DNA from: an uncultured Lachnospiraceae bacterium
GTDB lineage: Bacteria > Bacillota > Clostridia > Lachnospirales > Lachnospiraceae
NCBI GenBank assembly: GCA_910577045.1
Contig: CAJTLB010000010.1
Span: 62,001 to 126,000 of the forward strand
Reading direction: 5' to 3'
Length of the DNA stretch: 64,000 nt
Part shown: positions 58,437-64,000 of the stretch, piece by piece
Layout: each line of letters starts with the position of its first letter
How positions within the stretch are numbered: position 1 is the stretch's first letter
Position numbers and translations under genes: made by a program
The notes under the pieces: model-generated
What the model saw: the letters and a program-made list of their open reading frames with translations, nothing else
Told to the model about the DNA's origin: nothing
Database searches by the model: none

Positions 58437-60458
58437 GTGAAAGGACATATTACAATTTATTTTAGTTTATTACTTGTAGTAATGTTTTCCCTTCTTTGTA
58501 CCACAATAGAGTCAGCGAGGTTAAGCGGAGTGCGCGTTCGCTGCCAGTCAAGTGCTTATCTTGGGCTAGAATCTGTATTTGCGGATTATTCTTTGCCTGT
58601 AGCAAGAGAATATGGGCTTCTTATGTTAGATAAATCATATGGCACAGATAATCCAGAGGAGTACCTTTTATATTTAAAGAATTATATTTCATATAATGCG
58701 TCTGTAAATAAAGAGTTATTAGTAAAAGGAAGTGATTTTTGCCAAGCCCAGGTAGAAAATGTTTCTTTAAAAAAGGAACAGATTATTGCTGGGGAAGGTG
58801 GTGTCCCCTTAGAAAAAGAGATATTAGAATATATGAAATATGCAATGCCAGCAGGATTGGTAGAATGGATCTTAGGACAACTTGGATTATTAGAACAGGC
58901 AGAGATTGTTACTACTATTTTTGAAAAGTTGTCTGGACTATGTACATATGCAGAAAAGGTGGATTTAGCAATTCATAGGATGCATAGGGGAATTAATCAA
59001 GTAAAGGAATATCAGTTTAATATAGAAGAGGCAGCAGGCTATATAAAAGATTCTATTGACGAATTGGATGAGTTGTATAAAGAATATGAGGAAACAAAAG
59101 AGGAAGAGGAAATAGAACAGATAGAAAAGGAAATTCATATATTAGAGAGAAGCATTGCTTTAAATGTGCAAGATTTGGTGCAAAACCATACCACTCTTTT
59201 GGAATATAACAATTATGTAGCAGGCCAAAAAAAGCAATATAGCGAAAATACACAATTGGTAAAAGAAATGTTAGTGGAAATGGAACAATTATTTGAAGAA
59301 GGGAAAGAGAAGCTGGATAAAGAAATAAAAGAAATAGTAGATACAGAATTGAGCAATATAAGGCTGTATTCTGCTGGGGAAGGAGATTATTATAGGGTAG
59401 TAGATGGGACACAAGATTTGGCTCCCAATATATCAATTTTAGAAAGTAATATTAGCCAGCTTTCTCCATATATGTCAGGTGGGACAGGAGGGCTGAGTTC
59501 TGTATTGGATTCTTGCATAAGTGCTATGGGAAGTTACCGGCTCGACCGCATGGGATTAAATTATAAGGATCAGGCAGCTTCTGGGAAAGGCAAAGTAGAT
59601 ATTATTACTTTTATCAGGCAGCTATTAGGCAGTGGGTTATTAGGCCTTGTAGCAGAGAATGTGGGAGAATTGTCAAATATGGAGTTAATATTGGACAAGG
59701 TATACGAGGATATACTAAAAGGGTATCCATATGGGCAAGAAGATATAATAAGACAAATTTTAATAAATGAGTATCTGCTAAATCGTTTTGGAAATTTGCA
59801 GGAACCTGCTAAGGATAAACTGGTGTCTTATGAACTGGAATATATTTTGGCAGGTAAAGAAAGTGACAGACAAAACCTTGCCTCTGTAGCGGCAGAACTT
59901 TTAATGCTTCGTAGTGGGATGAATTTTATTTATTTACTTGGAAATGAGCAAAAACGGGCAGAGGCAGAAGGGCTGGCTATATTGCTTGCAGGATTTACAG
60001 GGATGCAGGGAATTATTAAAATAACACAATTGCTTATTTTATCTGTATGGGCACAAGCAGAAGGCATTGCAGATGTTAGAGAATTATTTGCTGGAAAAAG
60101 AGTTCCTTTTACCAAAGAGGACAGGACATGGAAAGTTAGTTTTACAAACCTGATAAAACAGAATATTTCTGATTTATTCCCTATAACAGAAGAGGGGGAA
60201 GGGCTTACATATCAAGATTATCTAAGGTTACTTTTGCTAAAAGCTCAAAGACCAGAAAGAAATGGAAGAGTAATGGATTTAATAGAAGGGGTAATAAGAA
60301 AGGAGTATGATAAGGGGTTTTCTTTGCAAGAGTGTGTGACAGAATTAGTAGTTTATGCAGAATTTAAAGCAAAGCCATTATTTGTAATGTTGCCTTTTAT
60401 AAAAGGAAATACAAAGGAATATTATCAGATAAAAGGAATTAGTAGCTATTCTTATTAA
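58437..60458 (+). CDS. DUF5702 Tad-locus surface protein
   Basis: About 673 residues. An N-terminal TadE/TadG-like membrane helix (GHITIYFSLLLVVMFSLLCTTIESARLSG) is followed by an extracytoplasmic region with a long coiled coil (about 210-330: DSIDELDELYKEYEETKEEEEI) and helical segments. The family occurs in clostridial tad loci; its exact role is unknown, probably a minor pilus or assembly component. GTG 58437 is chosen since AAAGGGG precedes it by 5 nt; an upstream ATG (58377) lies inside flp. Confidence 0.82.
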   Translation: MKGHITIYFSLLLVVMFSLLCTTIESARLSGVRVRCQSSAYLGLESVFADYSLPVAREYGLLMLDKSYGTDNPEEYLLYLKNYISYNASVNKELLVKGSDFCQAQVENVSLKKEQIIAGEGGVPLEKEILEYMKYAMPAGLVEWILGQLGLLEQAEIVTTIFEKLSGLCTYAEKVDLAIHRMHRGINQVKEYQFNIEEAAGYIKDSIDELDELYKEYEETKEEEEIEQIEKEIHILERSIALNVQDLVQNHTTLLEYNNYVAGQKKQYSENTQLVKEMLVEMEQLFEEGKEKLDKEIKEIVDTELSNIRLYSAGEGDYYRVVDGTQDLAPNISILESNISQLSPYMSGGTGGLSSVLDSCISAMGSYRLDRMGLNYKDQAASGKGKVDIITFIRQLLGSGLLGLVAENVGELSNMELILDKVYEDILKGYPYGQEDIIRQILINEYLLNRFGNLQEPAKDKLVSYELEYILAGKESDRQNLASVAAELLMLRSGMNFIYLLGNEQKRAEAEGLAILLAGFTGMQGIIKITQLLILSVWAQAEGIADVRELFAGKRVPFTKEDRTWKVSFTNLIKQNISDLFPITEEGEGLTYQDYLRLLLLKAQRPERNGRVMDLIEGVIRKEYDKGFSLQECVTELVVYAEFKAKPLFVMLPFIKGNTKEYYQIKGISSYSY

Positions 60459-60508
60459 CAAAAGGAAATTTTAGTAGGAAAATAAAACCATACAGGAGGT
60501 AGTGCAGG

Positions 60509-61489
60509 GTGCTCTTAGCAAAAAAATTAGTTCAAAGAAAATGCGCATTAAAAAAAATAAAAAAAGAAGATAAGTGCTCTCTCCAAGTACAAATACATAG
60601 CCGCCGCAGAATAGAATTAAAGAAGTGGTTAAGAGCATCCTGCCCTGCTTCCTGTATGGCAAGTTTTACAGTAGAGGCAGCGTTTATATTGCCAATTATA
60701 GTATTTGTTTTATGTGGGTTTTTGTATTTTTTAGTTATTTTAAATATGCAGATAGCTCTATATGAGGAATTATCAGAAAGTGCAAGAAAAACAGCTAGAT
60801 ATGCGTTTACTTATGAAGAAATTTTACATATGGCGCCTTCAGAGGAAGAACAAATAAAGAGAGAAATGGAGCCTGGATTAACAGATATGCTTTATCATGG
60901 ATTTTCTTCGGCTTATGCACTTGGCCAGATAAAGAAGGGAATAGGAAAAGATTGGTTGGATCAGTCTTGTATTCGGAATGGGGCAGATGGGTTGTCTTTG
61001 TTAAGTGATTCTTTGATTAGTAATAATCAGATGGTAGATATGGTATTGCGGTATTATGTAGATATTCCTATTCTGCCAGGAAAATGGTTTGGCTTATTTT
61101 GTGTGCAAAGAGTACGTATAAGGACATTTACTGGGTTTATGCCACAAAAAGATAAAGAAAGCTTAGAAGATGCAGAAAAGTTAGTGTATATAACAGAGAC
61201 AGGGACAGTATACCATACTAATAGATATTGTACTCATTTAAATTTATCTGTAAAAAGGACAGACAGTGCTAACTTGGAAACAATAAGAAATAGTAATGGG
61301 GGAAAATATTACGCATGTGAATTGTGCGGCGGAATCCCAGATGATTCTGGGACAGTAGTTTTAACCGTACATGGGGACAGGTATCACAGCAGCACAGAAT
61401 GCCAGGGGTTAAAGCGGAGTTGGAAAGCAGTCCCACTTTCTGAAGTAGGAGACCGTAAGCTTTGTACCCGGTGCCAGAAGCAGGAATAG
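60509..61489 (+). CDS. TadE-like pseudopilin with a C-terminal Cys-motif domain
   Basis: 326 residues. After a basic cytoplasmic segment comes the TadE-type helix (MASFTVEAAFILPIIVFVLCGF, about 50-75). The extracytoplasmic part ends in a domain with two similar motifs, VYHTNRYCTHL and RYHSSTECQGL, plus two CxxC-like pairs (CELC, CTRC). These could bind metal or form disulfides. GTG 60509 follows AGGAGG with a 9-nt gap. The Cys-rich domain is not usual for TadE proteins. Confidence 0.8.
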   Translation: MLLAKKLVQRKCALKKIKKEDKCSLQVQIHSRRRIELKKWLRASCPASCMASFTVEAAFILPIIVFVLCGFLYFLVILNMQIALYEELSESARKTARYAFTYEEILHMAPSEEEQIKREMEPGLTDMLYHGFSSAYALGQIKKGIGKDWLDQSCIRNGADGLSLLSDSLISNNQMVDMVLRYYVDIPILPGKWFGLFCVQRVRIRTFTGFMPQKDKESLEDAEKLVYITETGTVYHTNRYCTHLNLSVKRTDSANLETIRNSNGGKYYACELCGGIPDDSGTVVLTVHGDRYHSSTECQGLKRSWKAVPLSEVGDRKLCTRCQKQE

Positions 61490-61507
61490 AAGGAGAGGAG
61501 GAGTAGA

Positions 61508-61927
61508 GTGTTTTTTCTAAAAATAAAATTAATAATAGCAATATTGTTTTTATTATATCTTTCATATGAGGATATACGTTATAGAAAAATTTCAACATAT
61601 ATGCTTGTGGCAGGTTATGTAGTGGCAGTAGGATGTTTGATGCTTGTGAGGGAGTTTGCTATATGGGAATATCTTGTAGCAGGCTGTATTGGGGTATTAT
61701 TTCTTTTTTTCAGTATAGCGGGTGAAAATATTGGTATAGGAGATGGGGCGTTAATTATGCTATTGGGCATGTTATTTGGCGCACGCCGGCAGATTTTAGT
61801 ATTGTTTATAGCATTATTGCTTTGCGCCATAACAGCAACGGTGCTTTTGCTTTTAGGAAAAGTAAAAAAGAAAAGCAGGCTGCCTTTTGTCCCATTTTTA
61901 TGTGTTGCTTTTTTTGCCACATTGTAA
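61508..61927 (+). CDS. tadV: Second prepilin peptidase (A24, TadV/CpaA-like)
   Basis: 139 residues with about five membrane helices. Catalytic Asp residues are in SYEDIRYRKIST and GIGDGALIM. It is intact, whereas the one at 53447 is frameshifted, so it may be the working peptidase of this locus, or each may process different substrates (Flp versus TadE-like). GTG 61508 follows AGGAGAGGAGGAG. Follows the Cys-rich TadE gene by 18 bp. Confidence 0.85.
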   Translation: MFFLKIKLIIAILFLLYLSYEDIRYRKISTYMLVAGYVVAVGCLMLVREFAIWEYLVAGCIGVLFLFFSIAGENIGIGDGALIMLLGMLFGARRQILVLFIALLLCAITATVLLLLGKVKKKSRLPFVPFLCVAFFATL

Positions 61928-61950
61928 GAAGGTGAATAGGGGCTATTTAT

Positions 61951-62418
61951 ATGAAAGGAAGACTAAAAATAAAAAGAATAGAAGCGAGTTATACAATAGA
62001 AGCTGCTTATATTCTTCCATTGGCGTTTGCATGTATGTATGGAATTATTTTTCTAGGGTTTTATTTACATGATAGAATAGTAATGGAACAGAGTGCATGG
62101 GAAGGGGCAGTTTATGGAGGAGGGCAGCTTATGTCACTGGAAAGGCCAGAGATTGAAACCTATGTAAAGGAACGGTTGGAAGGTAGGCTTTTTGTATCTA
62201 AGATAGAACAAGTAAATATTACAATAGGATCGGGTAAAGTATCAATTGAACTTTTAGGCAAAGCAGATATACCCAAGTTTCCAGAGGCGATATTGGGATA
62301 TAAGCAAGAAAAGGGAATACATGTAAAAAGAACATTTTCTTATCCTTGTTCTGTAGATTATGTTAGAAAAGGTTTGGTGATAAGTGAGCAAATTAAAAAG
62401 TTATGGGAAAATAAATAA
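61951..62418 (+). CDS. TadE-like pseudopilin
   Basis: 155 residues. A basic N-terminus (KGRLKIKRIEAS), then the pilin-type helix YTIEAAYILPLAFACMYGI with the family's TIEAA, and an extracytoplasmic C-terminal domain. Pseudopilins of this type are minor components of Tad pili and are processed by the prepilin peptidase. Follows the intact peptidase gene by 23 bp. Confidence 0.85.
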   Translation: MKGRLKIKRIEASYTIEAAYILPLAFACMYGIIFLGFYLHDRIVMEQSAWEGAVYGGGQLMSLERPEIETYVKERLEGRLFVSKIEQVNITIGSGKVSIELLGKADIPKFPEAILGYKQEKGIHVKRTFSYPCSVDYVRKGLVISEQIKKLWENK

Positions 62419-62451
62419 TATAGGTTTAGGTAAAGATAAAAGGGGTATATT

Positions 62452-63249
62452 ATGGATACATATATGCGAGATGGAAGAGGAAGTACACTTGTTATTGGGG
62501 AGGAAAGCTTAATAGAGCCTTCTTATCAGATGGAGATGTTAAGGAAGAACAGGCCCGTTGGTTTGCTTCCAGTGCAAATATGCGCAATTAATAAACAGAA
62601 GGAATATCATTATGATGCAGGCAGTTTTATGGCACTTTCTGAATATTTAGAAAAACGTGTTATTAATTGTGAGATGTTGGGCTATTTTATGGAAAGTATA
62701 AAAGGGGTACTTTCTTCTATAGAAGAATATTTATTGGAAGCAGATTGTTTGTGTATGTTACCAGAACATATTTATTTAGATGAAAAGGAATATATGTTAC
62801 AATTCTGTTATGGGCCATATAAGCAAGAAGTATTTGAAAAGGGCCTATTAAAACTTTTGCAGTATTTTTTGCAGAAGCTTGATTATAGTGATAAACAGGG
62901 TGTGACCATGGCATATCAAATGTACCAAAATGTAATGAAAGAAGGATATGCTTCCGTATTTACATATAAAATTATTGAACAACAGCCAAAAGAACAAGAA
63001 ATTGTATTTCCCTGGGAAGAGGAGAAAAAAGAGGAACCAAATCTATGGGAAGAAGAATTAGGGACAGCGCAAAAAAAACAGATAATAGCACAATGGGGGA
63101 TCTATGCAGTTGGGATTATACTTTGTGGGGCAGTAGCAGGCTTTTGTTATTGGCAGAATAATTTATTGCTGTGTGGCGGTGCACTTTTGGCAGCAGCAAT
63201 TGGGCTTTATTTTTTAATTCATTATGGCAGGCAATATAAAGGGCATTGA
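62452..63249 (+). CDS. DUF6382-type Tad-locus protein without an FHA domain
   Basis: 265 residues. A cytoplasmic N-terminal region (about 1-200) of the DUF6382 type (ALSEYLEKRVINCEMLGYFMESIKGVLSSIEEYLLEADCLCMLPEHIYLD), a Glu/Trp-rich linker (FPWEEEKKEEPNLWEEEL) and two C-terminal membrane helices (about 212-256). Related proteins in clostridial tad loci often end with an FHA domain, absent here. The role is unknown, perhaps regulatory or scaffold. Confidence 0.72.
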   Translation: MDTYMRDGRGSTLVIGEESLIEPSYQMEMLRKNRPVGLLPVQICAINKQKEYHYDAGSFMALSEYLEKRVINCEMLGYFMESIKGVLSSIEEYLLEADCLCMLPEHIYLDEKEYMLQFCYGPYKQEVFEKGLLKLLQYFLQKLDYSDKQGVTMAYQMYQNVMKEGYASVFTYKIIEQQPKEQEIVFPWEEEKKEEPNLWEEELGTAQKKQIIAQWGIYAVGIILCGAVAGFCYWQNNLLLCGGALLAAAIGLYFLIHYGRQYKGH

Positions 63250-63303
63250 CAGCTTTAAAAATACATGGTAAGGTTTTTGTAGAAGAAAGCGGAGACGGAA
63301 ACC

Positions 63304-64000
63304 ATGAATCTGGAAAAGGTAAAAATATTATTACAAGAGTGTAAGTTTATTGAGGTTAAAACAAATGTAGAGGAAGTAACATTACATTATAAAGAAATGG
63401 AGGGCGTTAATCACCTTTTAATGCTTTGTAATTTTAAGGAATCCCAGATGCCAGAGCCTAACCAGATAAGGCATATGATTTGGATGGCAAGTTTGGATGG
63501 CCGTTTTGGAAGAGGCATGCCATATCCTTTGGTATTAATTTTTACATGGAATATGGCATATGCAAGGAATTTAGTAAATTCAGGAGTACCAGCATGGATT
63601 GTAGACCGCAATACAAATAATCTAATAATTTATGAAGAACAACCAGATGAATTTGCAGGGATAAAGAAGCCATTAGAGGTGTTGTTAAGGGAAGAAAAAA
63701 TAGAGCGAAGGCCTTCTAATTCTCAGGTAACATTATGTAATACTATTATTGTAGCAATTAACATATTAGTTTTTTTTGTAATGAGACTGGCAGAGAAAAA
63801 AGGAGGAGGCAATTCTTTTATTCAATGGGGCGCCCTTTATATGCCCTATATGGATCAGCCAAAGGAGTTTTACCGTCTTTTTACTGCTATGTTTTTACAT
63901 TTTGACATGGCGCATTTAAGCAGTAATATGATTATATTATTTGCTTTGGGGGATAATCTGGAACGGGCATTGGGGAAAGTTAGATATGTGTTGTTATATA
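63304..64000 (+). CDS. Rhomboid-family intramembrane protease, cut by window end
   Basis: The frame is open from ATG 63304 to the last base (232 codons). An N-terminal soluble domain of ~150 residues precedes the first membrane helix (about 152-165). Then comes the rhomboid-type FYRLFTAMFLHFDMAHLSSNMIILFALGDNLE, with the His and Asn of the oxyanion region. The catalytic GxSG Ser and the second His lie beyond the window, so activity cannot be judged. GCGGAGACGG precedes the ATG. It follows the DUF6382 gene by 54 bp. Confidence 0.82.
   Translation, partial: MNLEKVKILLQECKFIEVKTNVEEVTLHYKEMEGVNHLLMLCNFKESQMPEPNQIRHMIWMASLDGRFGRGMPYPLVLIFTWNMAYARNLVNSGVPAWIVDRNTNNLIIYEEQPDEFAGIKKPLEVLLREEKIERRPSNSQVTLCNTIIVAINILVFFVMRLAEKKGGGNSFIQWGALYMPYMDQPKEFYRLFTAMFLHFDMAHLSSNMIILFALGDNLERALGKVRYVLLY

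Overview
The window is low-G+C bacterial DNA with strong AGGAGG-type ribosome binding sites and frequent GTG/TTG starts. Most genes are on the + strand. The gene content points to a Gram-positive, anaerobic clostridial bacterium, most likely Lachnospiraceae: a SAM-I riboswitch on metK, a cdaA-cdaR-glmM locus, a Tad pilus locus with clostridial DUF5702 and DUF6382 proteins, and a VTC-DUF4956-CotH set. This is inferred from gene content only; no rRNA or tRNA gene is present to confirm it.

Layout. 1-754: 3' part of an EAL-domain (c-di-GMP phosphodiesterase) gene. 755-1435: hairpin and first copy of a 168-bp dispersed repeat. 1388-4300: copper-resistance operon (CsoR-type repressor, CopA ATPase with a CopZ-like domain fused at its C-terminus). 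4354-5397: HTH regulator and HD hydrolase. 5555-7723: BlaI/BlaR-type sensor pair on the - strand, visibly more G+C-rich than its surroundings and likely acquired. 8129-11114: transglutaminase-like protein, a lipoprotein gene broken by one in-frame stop, and a DUF362 protein. 11196-12682: SAM-I riboswitch and metK. 12735-13881: hemerythrin and hemolysin-III-like protein. 14108-17207: polyphosphate-polymerase-type (VTC) protein, DUF4956 membrane protein and CotH kinase. 17208-19844: decayed DNA, an orphan membrane protein, a perfect 25-bp hairpin, the second repeat copy and a SUFU-domain protein.

20033-30432 is a tightly overlapping four-gene operon: a membrane-anchored VWA protein, a large tubulin/FtsZ-like protein, and two large membrane proteins I cannot assign to a family. 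This is the best candidate for an undescribed system. Its last gene overlaps pth, followed by mfd, a serine hydrolase and an acetyltransferase. 36802-41372: a PD-(D/E)XK (Rpn-like) protein with expanding GIxQ repeats and a 1124-residue NACHT/pentapeptide/WD40 protein, a candidate defence NTPase. 41570-46198: lipoprotein, pyrG, radical SAM protein and PadR regulator.

46503-52190: c-di-AMP synthesis and envelope precursor locus (two membrane proteins, cdaA, cdaR, an HPr gene, glmM), then a glycosyltransferase. 53309-64000: Tad/Flp pilus locus from a near-consensus promoter, with two prepilin peptidase genes (the first frameshifted in a T tract), TadZ, TadA, TadB, TadC, Flp pilin, DUF5702, two TadE-like pseudopilins, a DUF6382 protein and a rhomboid protease cut by the window end.

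Functionally the window combines housekeeping (SAM, CTP, c-di-AMP and cell-wall precursor synthesis, transcription-coupled repair, peptidyl-tRNA recycling), surface assembly (Tad pilus, VWA/tubulin-like complex, CotH/VTC) and accessory material (Bla pair, 168-bp repeats, NACHT and Rpn proteins). All assignments come from reading motifs by eye; no database search was run.
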